64,000 nt of DNA, taken from the IMG/VR virus record IMGVR_UViG_3300044765_000092, positions 1 through 64,000 of that record; one strand, given 5' to 3'. Of the stretch, positions 1-8,257 are shown in pieces. The notes under the pieces are model-generated. The model searched no databases. It was given only the letters and a program-made list of their open reading frames with translations, and had not been told where the DNA came from. The translations under genes were made by a program, and so were the position numbers. How positions within the stretch are numbered: position 1 is the stretch's first letter; each line of letters opens with the position of its first letter. This DNA is from a virus.

Positions 1-5
1 TCAGC

Positions 6-35
6 GGGGTGCGTGGTGGTCCCACCACGCACCCC
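6..35. terminator. Perfect 13-14 bp inverted repeat, terminator-like hairpin
   Basis: Bases 6-18 (GGGGTGCGTGGTG) are the exact reverse complement of 23-35, leaving a 4-nt GTCC loop. No T-tract follows on the plus strand, so a classic intrinsic terminator is not certain. It could close an upstream gene outside the window or act as a processing or stability hairpin in front of the gene at 54. Confidence 0.5.
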
Positions 36-53
36 TCAAACATAGAGAACCCA

Positions 54-563
54 ATGTCTGAAGTTCATACCATCCTGGCAAACGAAGCGCGCAAGACCGA
101 GATCCGTCAAAAGATCGCGCGATTCCGCGGTGTGCTGGAAACAACCAGCTCTGTGATCAATAAGCTGTCTTCGGTCAACGACGACACCACGATCTCGTTG
201 AATCGTGCAATCGACGAGCTTGCCGCCCTAGAAATGGGTAGTGGTCCAGGCGTTACTGACACTTATGGACCCAAGTCGAAGCTGACGTTGTTGCTCGATC
301 GCGAACGCCTTGCCGCAAAAGAAGCTGTCTACGAACTGGTACAGAAGAACCCTAAGTGTACTGAAGCGGAAGCTGTGATGGCTTGGGATCGTGCGGCGAT
401 CTCTACGCATAAAGACTTGTTCGAGTATCCACTCCAGTCTGGTTCGGTGTTCTTGCGTGTGTATCGCACTCTTCTGGTGAAGATGGCACAAATACGAGAG
501 GACAGTTGGGAGGCCCAAAGGCAGTGGTTGGCAAAAACACCGAGAGCTAAGATTTTCAAGTAG
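54..563 (+). CDS. Hypothetical protein, helical
   Basis: A 169-residue soluble protein that I do not recognise. The ATG at 54 is preferred because an upstream in-frame start at 9 would run through the perfect hairpin at 6-35. The sequence is rich in charged and helical stretches in the first half (Lys, Arg, Glu and Leu around residues 10-60) and has no obvious membrane segment, Cys cluster or nucleotide-binding motif. It lies upstream of a small conserved phage protein and a tail protein, so a virion or lysis-region role is possible but not shown. Confidence 0.65.
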   Translation: MSEVHTILANEARKTEIRQKIARFRGVLETTSSVINKLSSVNDDTTISLNRAIDELAALEMGSGPGVTDTYGPKSKLTLLLDRERLAAKEAVYELVQKNPKCTEAEAVMAWDRAAISTHKDLFEYPLQSGSVFLRVYRTLLVKMAQIREDSWEAQRQWLAKTPRAKIFK

Positions 564-609
564 TGATAATACCCACCGCCGTTTAGGACGTGCCTGCGAG
601 GAGACAACT

Positions 610-861
610 GTGTCAGGCTATCTACTCCGTGTCCTTATCGCAATTGATCAATTAGGAAACGCTGTGTTGGGTGGACGCCCAGACCAGACTATAAGTGCAA
701 GGTGTTGGGAACATCGATCGCGAAGTCGAGCACACGGGTTAGCCTGTATGTCAATCGATCTACTGTTCTCGAGCCTCGGTTCTATGCCACAACATTGTAG
801 ACGCGCGTATTTGGCTGAACGTATGCGCATCCACAACAACTACCATACTGATTATGACTGA
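610..861 (+). CDS. Small conserved phage protein (lysis/tail-region type)
   Basis: An 83-residue protein starting at a GTG. Its N-terminus, LLRVLIAIDQLGNAVLGG, followed by a Pro-Asp-Gln-Thr-Ile-Ser-Ala-Arg stretch, resembles a small protein family widespread in phages and prophages and often near endolysin and holin genes; I recognise the pattern but know no biochemical function for it. The short hydrophobic segment at residues 4-20 is amphipathic rather than a clear membrane span. The end overlaps the next gene by 8 bases, suggesting co-translation. Confidence 0.7.
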   Translation: MSGYLLRVLIAIDQLGNAVLGGRPDQTISARCWEHRSRSRAHGLACMSIDLLFSSLGSMPQHCRRAYLAERMRIHNNYHTDYD

Positions 862-1948
862 TCCAACTGTTCACAACAGTCTAACTGGCCTTCAAGGTGG
901 TTATTCAGGCTCCCGAGGTCAGGAGTTTTACCACTTGTCGATGTCTCAATGGAACACCATTGCGGCACTGGCACAGACTGGATACCAGACCCCAATCACC
1001 ATCCCTCAAGTTTCTGATCCACAGAACTGGTGCTTGAGTCTGGGCCGAAATCAAGCTAATCAGATCGTGTTCCAGTGGCGTACTACGCTGCCAACGATCG
1101 ATGCGACTATGGCCGGATACGTGCCGACTGTTGATGTGACTAACGGTCAGGCTCAGATCACATGGAAGCTCCCAGGAACCGAGTTGTCGCATCAATCGCT
1201 GACCAATCTGTGCGGTGGCACTGACGGTCAGTTCTACCACGTCAATTCGGCACAGGCCGCGTGGGTATCGGATGCAGCAGCCACTGGCGTCAAGATCAGT
1301 GACCTGAATCAACGCCTGACCGCGGTTGAAAACGTCATCACGTCGTTTCAAAATCTTCCGATTCTTGGTCCCGGTGTGTTAGTCAGTACCGGGAGTTCGT
1401 GGAACGATCTGCATTTTGTTCAGGGGACGACCGCTGGTCAAGTACTGACATGCACGCCCGCAGCGCAATCAGGTTGGTCGGTTGCGACACCCACTGATCC
1501 TGATTCAGCGGGTGTGTCTGAGACTCTCGTGCTCGACGATCCTAGACTGCCGAGCACAGCCACCGATGGTGACCATCTTGCGTGGTCACAACAAGGGCAG
1601 CGCTGGGAGACTGTCCCCTCACGGGTAGTGCCGGTCTTGAACACGAGTGTGAGTCTCACACTACCAGCCACATCAACCGTCAAGGTCTATCGGGCTACTC
1701 ACCCGACTGATCCTGTACGGATTACTCTCCCCAATCAAACAAACACTCCTCTCGATGTCGGTACTTTCGTCACTTTGGTCCGGGCTGGAGCAGGTTCTGC
1801 GCTCTTTACAGCCGAGCCGGGCGTCCAACTTGTCTACCGAACAGGCTATTCCACCTACGTCGACTTTGTTGCCGGCCGAGCCTACGCCCATAAGGTCGAC
1901 ACCAATGTTTGGGACATCTGGGGTGATCTTGCCACTAGCGCAGTCTAA
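854..1948 (+). CDS. Tail fibre / virion appendage protein with HxSLTxLxGG repeats
   Basis: A 364-residue Gly/Thr/Ser-rich protein with the look of a tail-fibre or baseplate appendage subunit. It carries two copies of a phage fibre motif, one near the N-terminus (HNSLTGLQGG then FYHLS) and one near residue 113 (HQSLTNLCGG then FYHV). This motif is common in phage tail proteins, where it precedes a predicted trimeric stalk. A short heptad-like helix occurs around residues 145-165. The C-terminal ~100 residues look like a beta-rich tip. It is the first of a run of appendage genes and sits just before the endolysin. Attachment role is inferred from these motifs and context. Confidence 0.7.
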   Translation: MTDPTVHNSLTGLQGGYSGSRGQEFYHLSMSQWNTIAALAQTGYQTPITIPQVSDPQNWCLSLGRNQANQIVFQWRTTLPTIDATMAGYVPTVDVTNGQAQITWKLPGTELSHQSLTNLCGGTDGQFYHVNSAQAAWVSDAAATGVKISDLNQRLTAVENVITSFQNLPILGPGVLVSTGSSWNDLHFVQGTTAGQVLTCTPAAQSGWSVATPTDPDSAGVSETLVLDDPRLPSTATDGDHLAWSQQGQRWETVPSRVVPVLNTSVSLTLPATSTVKVYRATHPTDPVRITLPNQTNTPLDVGTFVTLVRAGAGSALFTAEPGVQLVYRTGYSTYVDFVAGRAYAHKVDTNVWDIWGDLATSAV

Positions 1949-1967
1949 TTTTAGCAGCAGCAACATC

Positions 1968-2549
1968 ATGAGCACAATCAACGCGACACTAACTGACCAG
2001 GACTTCCAGTCGGCAGCCAACATCTTGAACTGTGAGGTCGCAGCCATAAAGTCAGTGGCCGATGTCGAAACCGCTGGGGCTCCGTTCTTTCCCAACGGTT
2101 GGCCGAAGCTCCTGTTCGAAGCTCTGACCTTCCACCGATACACAGGTGGTAAGTACGATGCGACGGCACCGAACATCAGCTCACCTACCTGGAATCGTGC
2201 TCTATACGGCAAGACTTGGGACGCCGAGTTCCAGCGCTTCCAGACTGCGTGTACGCTCGACCGACGAGCCGCAGTCATGTCGTGTTCGTGGGGCATGTTT
2301 CAGATCATGGGCTTCAACTTTGCTCTGTGTGGCTACACTGACGTTGATGCATTTGTCAACGACATGAAGACCGATGTGGCGCATCATCTGAGTACCTTTG
2401 TTCAGTACGTCAAGCACATGCGTTTGGACGTGTGTTTGCAGAATCACGATTGGGTAGCGTTTGCTCAACGCTACAACGGTCCGTCTGAGGCTGAGAATCA
2501 CTATCACGACAAGCTGGCAGCCGCTTACGCGAAGTTCAAAACCACTTAA
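1968..2549 (+). CDS. Endolysin, N-acetylmuramidase (DUF3380 family)
   Basis: Peptidoglycan hydrolase expected to cut the glycan backbone at the end of infection. The 193-residue protein matches the N-acetylmuramidase family (PF11860) almost end to end: an N-terminal VADVETAGAPFF segment with the probable catalytic Glu, then WPKLLFEALTFHR, then SWGMFQIMGFN, then a C-terminal FAQRYNGP. There is no signal peptide or separate cell-wall-binding domain. The ATG at 1968 is chosen because the family domain begins right after it; an in-frame start at 1755 would add an unrelated extension lying inside the preceding gene. Release to the periplasm would need a holin, for which 6326-6838 is the best candidate. 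Confidence 0.9.
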   Translation: MSTINATLTDQDFQSAANILNCEVAAIKSVADVETAGAPFFPNGWPKLLFEALTFHRYTGGKYDATAPNISSPTWNRALYGKTWDAEFQRFQTACTLDRRAAVMSCSWGMFQIMGFNFALCGYTDVDAFVNDMKTDVAHHLSTFVQYVKHMRLDVCLQNHDWVAFAQRYNGPSEAENHYHDKLAAAYAKFKTT

Positions 2550-2572
2550 CTGAAAGTGGAGTGAGGTGGGCT

Positions 2573-3598
2573 ATGCCTATCAATTCAGATAATACCCCGG
2601 TCAGCAACATTCTCTACAGTGTGACCAATGTTTCCGAGTCAGTTCTAGTGTTCGGCAACACTCGAATCGACCCTGACCAAACGGCTCTAATATCGGTTGA
2701 CTACTTTGACAAGATTCAAGCTCTGTCCATCTCGGGCCAACTGACTTACAAGTTAACCGATTATCTATCTAGTCAGATCGATCAGGAACTTGGGACCAAT
2801 GCTTGGCGATTTGGCGGAACTGCCGCACCTGCTCCGCCGCCATCTTGGGGTGGAATCGGTGGCACGATCACCAATCAAACTGACCTCATCAATCTGGTGA
2901 ACAACAGTGTGTCGGGTAAGCTTGACACTTCGTTATTGGCTGACGCTACTAACGGTGGGGCTGGTCTTGTCGGTTACGACGACAACGCTACATATCCGGA
3001 TGCTTCGATCGGTCGAAAGGCGCAGGCACTAACAGCTTATGCTCGTAACTTGACAGGCACTCCGAATCAGGTAATTCTGACCCCGGATGTCTCAGGTAAC
3101 CTGACGTTCAGTCTACCGCAAGATATCGGCACGTTGTCAAGCCCATCATTCGCTTCGCTATCGACCACCGCCGCGTGTCAGTTTCCTGGCATGGTCTCTG
3201 GCTCGACTCCTGCGTCTGGGGTTGTTGGTGAATATCTGTCTAATCAATTGACGAGCGATGTGATCGCGTTGTCTAACACTCCGCAGGGTGTGATTGGATT
3301 GACGTTACCGGCTGGCAACTTTATTGTTCAGGGGCTTGCGGTCTTTAATGTTGGATCGGGGACTCTCACTTATAGTGGTGTAGGCATCGGGGTATCGACT
3401 ACCGTACTACCTCCCGATCCATATGTGTCGGTCAACGTTCGGAACGCTACTACACCGCAGGTGAATCCTCGCCTGCTATCGCCACCCCGATTTGTTCATT
3501 CGACTTCCTCTTCAGTCACTTATTACCTGATAGTTCAAGCTGCGTTTAGTGCTTCGTGTACTGTCGACGGCTATATCTGGGCTTATCGCTGGTGCTAA
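2573..3598 (+). CDS. Tail fibre protein with shared N-terminal anchor module
   Basis: A 341-residue fibre. The first ~60 residues (VTNVSESVLVFG, then an Ile/Pro-rich strand, then SVDYFDKIQAL and GQLTY) share a pattern with the N-termini of the fibres at 6877 and 9950, so the three probably dock on the same tail site. The middle is linker-like. The C-terminal ~130 residues (GEYLSNQL to IWAYRW) are a beta-rich tip of a type often seen in phage fibres. The ATG at 2573 follows a GAGGTGG ribosome-binding site; a GTG 12 bases upstream is less likely. The fibre role is inferred from composition, modularity and neighbours. Confidence 0.75.
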   Translation: MPINSDNTPVSNILYSVTNVSESVLVFGNTRIDPDQTALISVDYFDKIQALSISGQLTYKLTDYLSSQIDQELGTNAWRFGGTAAPAPPPSWGGIGGTITNQTDLINLVNNSVSGKLDTSLLADATNGGAGLVGYDDNATYPDASIGRKAQALTAYARNLTGTPNQVILTPDVSGNLTFSLPQDIGTLSSPSFASLSTTAACQFPGMVSGSTPASGVVGEYLSNQLTSDVIALSNTPQGVIGLTLPAGNFIVQGLAVFNVGSGTLTYSGVGIGVSTTVLPPDPYVSVNVRNATTPQVNPRLLSPPRFVHSTSSSVTYYLIVQAAFSASCTVDGYIWAYRWC

Positions 3599-3601
3599 AT
3601 C

Positions 3602-4588
3602 ATGGTCATGCCAAGTTACCCCACTTTGTGTACGACCAGTCGAGGGACTGTTGAGTTCAATCGACAAATCACGGACGGGAACGGGAACTTATTCCCACAC
3701 AAGTGCGACATATACATTCCGAATTCCAAGATCACAAATGTCTGCGTGTTCTTGCACGGTGGTGGTGGAACTAAGGGTCAGTTCGCAGCTCAACTCCACG
3801 TCGGATACTACCCGTACCCACTTGTGAATTGGACAATGCTGTCGTTCTGGCAGACGATCGCCATCTTCCCACAAGGCCAAGCGTGCAACGGCGTGTACGA
3901 TCCGACTCTGAATCCTCTGGGAGTCACTACACCAACTGCTTTTACGTGGTTCAATTGGTTCATGTATTCGGGTGTAGACGATATGGCGTTCTTGACGGCC
4001 ATGAGTTCGTACATCACCGGTCGTTGGGGTTCAGTTGGAAAGAACTTGTGTGGGCACTCCAGCGGTGGAATCATGTGTGCACGGGTCTGGCGTGAAAAGC
4101 CAACGCTGTTCAGTCACTACTGTTCTTCGTCTGGGCCAGCAGCGACTCACTATTTGTCGCAGCCAGTAGTGCCGAAGATTCGCAGGCCATTGCTGCTCGA
4201 CATCGGAGCGTTGGACGATAAGTTGATGATCAAGGATGGACCAGCTGGTCCAGGCGATCACTTTTACGACCAGATTCTACAGCAGAACCCTGACGACTGG
4301 TCAAAAGCGGATTGCGAATTCCCGGCTCACGGTACACACATGGGACCGTGGTACGACCTACAGCAAATGGCGGCGGCCGACAACCAGCCTCCAGTTCAAC
4401 AATCATCCGGTGTGTTCTCGACCGATGCATTCGGTAATCCACAGGGAATTACCACGTGGAAAACTGGGTCACAAAATCAGATCTGGTTGAGACGACTTGA
4501 AGCAGCAAATCACGATGTTCCGTCGCACGAAGCTGCGTTAGGTGGCCGTCTAGTTAATCAATGGATGGGCTTTATCGCTACCAATTGA
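3602..4588 (+). CDS. Alpha/beta-hydrolase esterase, probable virion-associated
   Basis: A 328-residue serine esterase of the PHB-depolymerase/LpqC-like alpha/beta-hydrolase type. An oxyanion-hole strand, VFLHGGGGTKGQF, lies near residue 50. The nucleophile elbow GHSSGG (G-x-S-x-G) is near residue 153, an Asp-rich IGALDDKL near residue 204 may hold the acid, and a late His-Asp (AANHDVPSH) near residue 300 supplies the histidine. It lies in the fibre array, 3 bases after a fibre gene, so it may de-acylate host surface polysaccharide during adsorption; that role is an inference. No signal peptide or fibre-anchoring N-terminus is present, so attachment to the virion would need another subunit. 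Confidence 0.75.
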   Translation: MVMPSYPTLCTTSRGTVEFNRQITDGNGNLFPHKCDIYIPNSKITNVCVFLHGGGGTKGQFAAQLHVGYYPYPLVNWTMLSFWQTIAIFPQGQACNGVYDPTLNPLGVTTPTAFTWFNWFMYSGVDDMAFLTAMSSYITGRWGSVGKNLCGHSSGGIMCARVWREKPTLFSHYCSSSGPAATHYLSQPVVPKIRRPLLLDIGALDDKLMIKDGPAGPGDHFYDQILQQNPDDWSKADCEFPAHGTHMGPWYDLQQMAAADNQPPVQQSSGVFSTDAFGNPQGITTWKTGSQNQIWLRRLEAANHDVPSHEAALGGRLVNQWMGFIATN

Positions 4589-4624
4589 TTCACATTCATT
4601 TTGATCCCGACACACGGAGGTTCT

Positions 4625-5086
4625 GTGTTTATCGACTATCGATCCTTGACAAGCGACCAGGTCGCTTGCTTGAACGAACTAAGAACCTCAGCGTCGAACG
4701 AGGCAGTGCTGCACAAAACCATGGACATGGTTAACGAGTTGGTGAACGTATTGAGCGGTGCTCGATCAACTCACGTACAGTGGCAGTTCAAGTCTTCGTT
4801 TGATACGCATGCTCAGCTGCCACCCGCTATAGTGACTACCAAACCACGGTTGATCGTCTTCGTTGAGAGTGAATTGAACTCACAATCAACTCGCTTCCGC
4901 GTGGTCCACAAATTAACGTCGGTTGTACACGCGTTGAACAATCCGATCACTGCGTTCTACACAGAAGATCGGCAAGTTGGGTTGCTAGACTGCGATCCAC
5001 TTGTGTCTCGTTTGCTGATGTGGTTTGAATTTGACCAATCTGTTGATCTGCCATCGGTCACACGATTCGTGACCCGCAAGCACTAA
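4625..5086 (+). CDS. Hypothetical protein
   Basis: A 153-residue protein without recognisable motifs. The GTG at 4625 is preferred because an ACGGAGG ribosome-binding site sits 4 bases upstream, whereas the in-frame TTG at 4601 has none. The sequence is mixed alpha/beta with a hydrophobic strand (PRLIVFVES) near residue 80. It lies between the esterase and the prohead protease. The last bases of the gene abut a TAATTTGAT promoter-like motif serving the next gene. Confidence 0.65.
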   Translation: MFIDYRSLTSDQVACLNELRTSASNEAVLHKTMDMVNELVNVLSGARSTHVQWQFKSSFDTHAQLPPAIVTTKPRLIVFVESELNSQSTRFRVVHKLTSVVHALNNPITAFYTEDRQVGLLDCDPLVSRLLMWFEFDQSVDLPSVTRFVTRKH

Positions 5087-5094
5087 TTTGATGG
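5084..5094 (+). promoter_or_regulatory. Candidate phage promoter element TAATTTGATGG
   Basis: TAATTTGATGG occurs here and at 50664-50674, and TAATTTGAT recurs on the minus strand at 63661-63669. In all three cases the 9-mer ends 32-35 nt before a likely start codon on the same strand. This element precedes the prohead protease ATG at 5126 by 33 nt. No sigma-70 -35 box is evident. Promoter function is inferred from position and recurrence. Confidence 0.45.
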
Positions 5095-5125
5095 CATCAG
5101 TGAACCTGAGAGTGTGCCAAACATC

Positions 5126-5899
5126 ATGACAACCCAATGGTTGAACAAAGGCCGGATTGCTGTATACGCTCGAACAGAGCAGGCATTTCCGGCCCTCGAC
5201 TTTTTCAAAGAGTCGAAGAAGAGCGGCCGCCTAAATGTCGGGTCCAACACGATGGACCTGACGGTGCCCGAATTCGGTGGTCAACCAATACCGCTTGACT
5301 TCAACACCTGGCTGCCATTCGCAAGTCCGTACTACAAGATCAGCGCCGATCCGCGTGATTACGTGATTGTGCCCGTGATCGTAATGCCAAGTGATCTGCC
5401 GAATCGTAACGGAGTTGCCTTTCCGCTGCGCGAACTCGTGCGTTTCCACCCGCACCTAGGCCAGCAAGCGTACAAGACGTGGAAGGGCAAGCCTACATTT
5501 CGCGAGCACGATAACAAGGAAATCGAGAAAGCGCACGGCGTAATCATTGATTCGTTCTTGCGCCCGCTCCGCGGATGGGCAAACAACAAGGTGTGGAAGG
5601 TTAATCTCCTACTCGGATTTGACCGAAGCAAACACCCAGAGATCGCAAACAACATTCTGCAGGGTGAAGACAACGCGTACTCTATGGGTGCGTGGGTCAA
5701 CTCGTATGAGTGTTCCCATTGCGGTCAAGAAGTCGGCAAGGGTTGTAATCACTTGCGTGAGAACTTGAATGACTTCTACGAGCTGGGTGGAAACCTAGTG
5801 TTCAAGAATTGTGTGGGCATTGAAGGTTTCGAGTGCAGTTCGGTGGCAACACCGGCTTACATCTCGGCCATCAGTGACGAAGTCAAACAGCTGAGTTGA
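5126..5899 (+). CDS. Putative prohead (head maturation) protease
   Basis: A 257-residue protein resembling capsid maturation proteases of large phages. It has a central block with a His in a REHDNKEIEKAHGVI context and a downstream SMGAWV (Ser-Met-Gly) followed by CSHCG, an arrangement common in phage prohead protease-like proteins where His and Ser are catalytic. The pair CSHCG and a later Cys-His (GKGCNHL) could bind zinc. The protein would cleave scaffold and capsid during head assembly. ATG 5126 is chosen over GTG 5114 because it keeps the 33-nt spacing from the upstream promoter-like motif; no strong ribosome-binding site decides it. The portal gene is 45 kb away and no major capsid gene is recognised in the window. 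Confidence 0.6.
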   Translation: MTTQWLNKGRIAVYARTEQAFPALDFFKESKKSGRLNVGSNTMDLTVPEFGGQPIPLDFNTWLPFASPYYKISADPRDYVIVPVIVMPSDLPNRNGVAFPLRELVRFHPHLGQQAYKTWKGKPTFREHDNKEIEKAHGVIIDSFLRPLRGWANNKVWKVNLLLGFDRSKHPEIANNILQGEDNAYSMGAWVNSYECSHCGQEVGKGCNHLRENLNDFYELGGNLVFKNCVGIEGFECSSVATPAYISAISDEVKQLS

Positions 5900-5909
5900 G
5901 TGTCGGGCG

Positions 5910-6329
5910 ATGAAAGCAACTCCAATCGTGTCAGTTTCTGACACTCACATGCGTCAACTGAAGATGGCAGCACTTATTGCCATCAATGTTCCTGTCTTGT
6001 GTGCAGGGCTCTTCCAGTCTTCAAGTCTGGTACGCGCCCTGATCGACAGTGGTGGCTATCTTGGTTATTCGAGCCTTGCTCTTCTGTTTGGCTTGACGGT
6101 GGCAGCCGCGCTCACGACTGCTGCTCGATTCAAATCCAGTTTGATCAACTGGCTCTGTGGTCATCAGGGAATGATATGGTGGGGAATCGGAGTTACCTAC
6201 TCCGGTTTTGCATTTGTGCTTACCCGAGCACGATTCGACCTCCTATCGACTCTGGTATTTGGTGCATGCGCCATCATCACGATTGGCATTGCCTTTCTGG
6301 AGGTGAGCGCAAAGAAGGGAGGCAGATGA
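5910..6329 (+). CDS. Four-helix integral membrane protein, possible lysis accessory
   Basis: A 139-residue membrane protein with four predicted transmembrane segments, near residues 17-38, 48-73, 87-106 and 112-133, and a basic C-terminal tail (AKKGGR). Its stop overlaps the ATG of the holin-like gene that follows (ATGA), so the two are probably co-translated. Co-translation with a holin candidate suggests a lysis or lysis-control function such as a second holin or antiholin, but I recognise no specific family. Confidence 0.6.
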   Translation: MKATPIVSVSDTHMRQLKMAALIAINVPVLCAGLFQSSSLVRALIDSGGYLGYSSLALLFGLTVAAALTTAARFKSSLINWLCGHQGMIWWGIGVTYSGFAFVLTRARFDLLSTLVFGACAIITIGIAFLEVSAKKGGR

Positions 6330-6838
6330 ATTCCGCGACGTACAAAACCTTGCACATCATTGCAATGAGCATGGCAACCACTTCAGTAGCCGCTGCTCAA
6401 GTGACAATGGGGCTTGGTGACACGCTGTGGAGCATTGAGCTCGGAGACTGGGTCGCCATTGCGTTCTTGAGTACGACATTTGGTTTGGTGGCATTGTTGC
6501 AGCGCCTGAATCGCAACGAAGCCCCGACTCATTGGTTGCGCTTTGCGTTGGCTCACATGCTTGGCAGTTTGGTGAGCGGGTTCACTATCTTTCTTGCGTT
6601 GGAAGCACAAGGTACTCCTAATAGATTCTTCCAAGCACTTGCTATCGGATGCGCTGCGTTTATCGGCGCGTCGGTAATCGACCGAATCGCGGCCCGTGTC
6701 CTCGCTTCGGTTAATGCTGTTTTGGGTGGAAGTGTAGAACAGCAGCTCAGCCAGTTGGACGAGCAGCATTCGACATCAATGCCTGACAACACATCCAATC
6801 CAGTTTCGGGTTCTGAAACTGATGCCAACAAACCCTGA
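6326..6838 (+). CDS. Putative holin
   Basis: A 170-residue membrane protein with an N-terminal hydrophobic stretch and three further predicted membrane helices (about residues 40-60, 72-96 and 103-125), ending in a hydrophilic Ser/Asp/Glu-rich tail. The ATG at 6326 has a strong AGGGAGG ribosome-binding site and overlaps the previous stop. A longer in-frame start at 5999 would read through the preceding membrane gene and is rejected. Holins permeabilise the inner membrane so that a cytosolic endolysin can escape; the endolysin lies 4 kb upstream on the same strand. Assignment rests on topology, size and context, not on a diagnostic motif. Confidence 0.55.
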   Translation: MNSATYKTLHIIAMSMATTSVAAAQVTMGLGDTLWSIELGDWVAIAFLSTTFGLVALLQRLNRNEAPTHWLRFALAHMLGSLVSGFTIFLALEAQGTPNRFFQALAIGCAAFIGASVIDRIAARVLASVNAVLGGSVEQQLSQLDEQHSTSMPDNTSNPVSGSETDANKP

Positions 6839-6862
6839 CCGCGGTCAGGGTGTTTGCTTTCT
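6832..6862 (+). terminator. Rho-independent terminator
   Basis: A perfect 20-bp palindrome, ACCCTGACC-GC-GGTCAGGGT at 6832-6851, is followed by GTTTGCTTTCTT. The hairpin overlaps the stop codon of the holin-like gene and separates it from the downstream fibre gene. Confidence 0.7.
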
Positions 6863-6876
6863 TCTGGAGATCTCAC

Positions 6877-8217
6877 ATGCCGTATTCCGTGCAGAATCTG
6901 ACCCGAAACGTTTTGACATTCGGGACTGCTGTTGTTCAAGCTCAAAGTTCGGCCATAGTTGACGACTCGTTCCTGCCGGAACTGACTCAACTCAGTGCCT
7001 CGGGCCTTATCTCTTACTCTGCCGTCAATGGTGGCGGTGGCACCAGTTCTGTTACTGTGGTTGACGATCTGGTGACCGGTGGTTCGACCAGTGCTCTGAG
7101 TGCTCAACAAGGTGTTGTACTCAACAACTCGATTAGCACGCTAAGCACTCAGGTCAATACGCTGGTACCCAAGTCGTCGATCGTTAACGATCTGGTGACG
7201 GGTGGCACTCAAGTGCCACTCAGTGCGCAACAAGGCGTGGTCCTCAATTCGGCTGTCGCAGGCAAGCTCAATACCAGCTCCGTTGTCAACGATCTTGTGA
7301 CCGGCGGTACTGCGGTTCCACTGAGCGCCCAACAAGGTGTTGTACTCAACGCCGCGCTGGCAAACAAGGCTCCGTTGGCGAGTCCGGCGCTGACAGGTGT
7401 GCCAACGGCCCCGACAGCAACTCTGGGTACGAACACGACTCAGCTGGCAACAATGGCGGCTCTCCAAGCCGCGCTCGCCGCCTCCGGTCGCCTGTTCCAA
7501 GGGTCTGGTGTTCCGTCCAACACGCTTGGTATCGATGGTGACGGTTATGTCCGTATGGACAGCCCTTATGTCGGTTCGTTGTACCTCAAGTCGTCCGGTG
7601 CGTGGAACGTTGCTCAGACCACAACCACTTGGGCTGGTCGTCCATCGGCATCGTCCAACACGGGCGCTGTAATCACCGTTAGTGACTGGAACATCGACTT
7701 CTATTCCGACGGTACGAACTGGATTCCAGTGAACAAGCGTCTGCCGTTTGTCACTTATGCGACAGGTACCTCGTCCCTCACTACTGGTACGAACAGTGGT
7801 ACTCTGGCGTCGACTGCGATCATCTTCACTGATACGATCCCGGCTGGTCTGGTGATTCCTGGGTGCAAGATCGAATTCGAAGGTCTGGCGCAGTACGCTG
7901 GTACTTCTGCGTCGGCTGCGGGTAAGGCGTTTATTGTCACTGACAGTAACGCCACTTGGTTCATTTCGCCTGCCCCAAGCAACACGACCAAGTCGACTGC
8001 TGTGCGGATGACTATGCGGGTCGACAGCACAAACGTAGCAAAGCAGGTTATGATCTTTGCATCGAACTCGTCGGATACCAATGGCGCGACAACGAATGCG
8101 CCTCAATTCCTGACGAATAACTTTGTCAACGCCTGTGCCTTCCAGTGGCGCCTCAACGCCAACACTGACGACAGCTATCAGTTGCTGAGCCGTAGCATCA
8201 CCATCTACTATCCGTAA
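6877..8217 (+). CDS. Tail fibre with three LSAQQGVVLN stalk repeats
   Basis: A 446-residue fibre. Residues 1-50 (VQNLTRNVLTFG to VDDSFLPEL, then GLISY) are the N-terminal module shared with the fibres at 2573 and 9950. Residues ~60-160 hold three repeats of V-x-DLVTGG...LSAQQGVVLN, a well-known trimeric stalk motif in phage fibres, followed by an ALTGVPTAPTA linker and a beta-rich C-terminal tip. The ATG at 6877 follows a TGGAGA ribosome-binding site; the in-frame ATG at 6850 lies in the terminator tail. It is expected to form a trimer that binds the host surface. Confidence 0.85.
   Translation: MPYSVQNLTRNVLTFGTAVVQAQSSAIVDDSFLPELTQLSASGLISYSAVNGGGGTSSVTVVDDLVTGGSTSALSAQQGVVLNNSISTLSTQVNTLVPKSSIVNDLVTGGTQVPLSAQQGVVLNSAVAGKLNTSSVVNDLVTGGTAVPLSAQQGVVLNAALANKAPLASPALTGVPTAPTATLGTNTTQLATMAALQAALAASGRLFQGSGVPSNTLGIDGDGYVRMDSPYVGSLYLKSSGAWNVAQTTTTWAGRPSASSNTGAVITVSDWNIDFYSDGTNWIPVNKRLPFVTYATGTSSLTTGTNSGTLASTAIIFTDTIPAGLVIPGCKIEFEGLAQYAGTSASAAGKAFIVTDSNATWFISPAPSNTTKSTAVRMTMRVDSTNVAKQVMIFASNSSDTNGATTNAPQFLTNNFVNACAFQWRLNANTDDSYQLLSRSITIYYP
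7058..7353 (+). repeat. Three tandem-like stalk repeats within a fibre gene
   Basis: Three coding repeats begin near 7058, 7183 and 7282. The first and third share nearly identical DNA (CAACAAGGTGTTGTACTCAA), suggesting recent duplication or recombination within the stalk. Confidence 0.75.
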
Positions 8218-8257
8218 TCAGTAGCCTCGTGGCGCGTGTTAATGGAGTTTGACTCTT

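Noticed and set aside
1755-1967. N-terminal extension of the endolysin to 1755
   Set aside because: Lies inside the previous gene; the muramidase family domain begins after ATG 1968.
5999-6325. N-terminal extension of the holin-like gene to 5999
   Set aside because: Overlaps a membrane-protein gene in another frame, and ATG 6326 has a very strong ribosome-binding site.
7141-8106. A 321-codon minus-strand frame inside the fibre at 6877
   Set aside because: Antisense shadow of the stalk repeats, Arg-rich, no ribosome-binding context.
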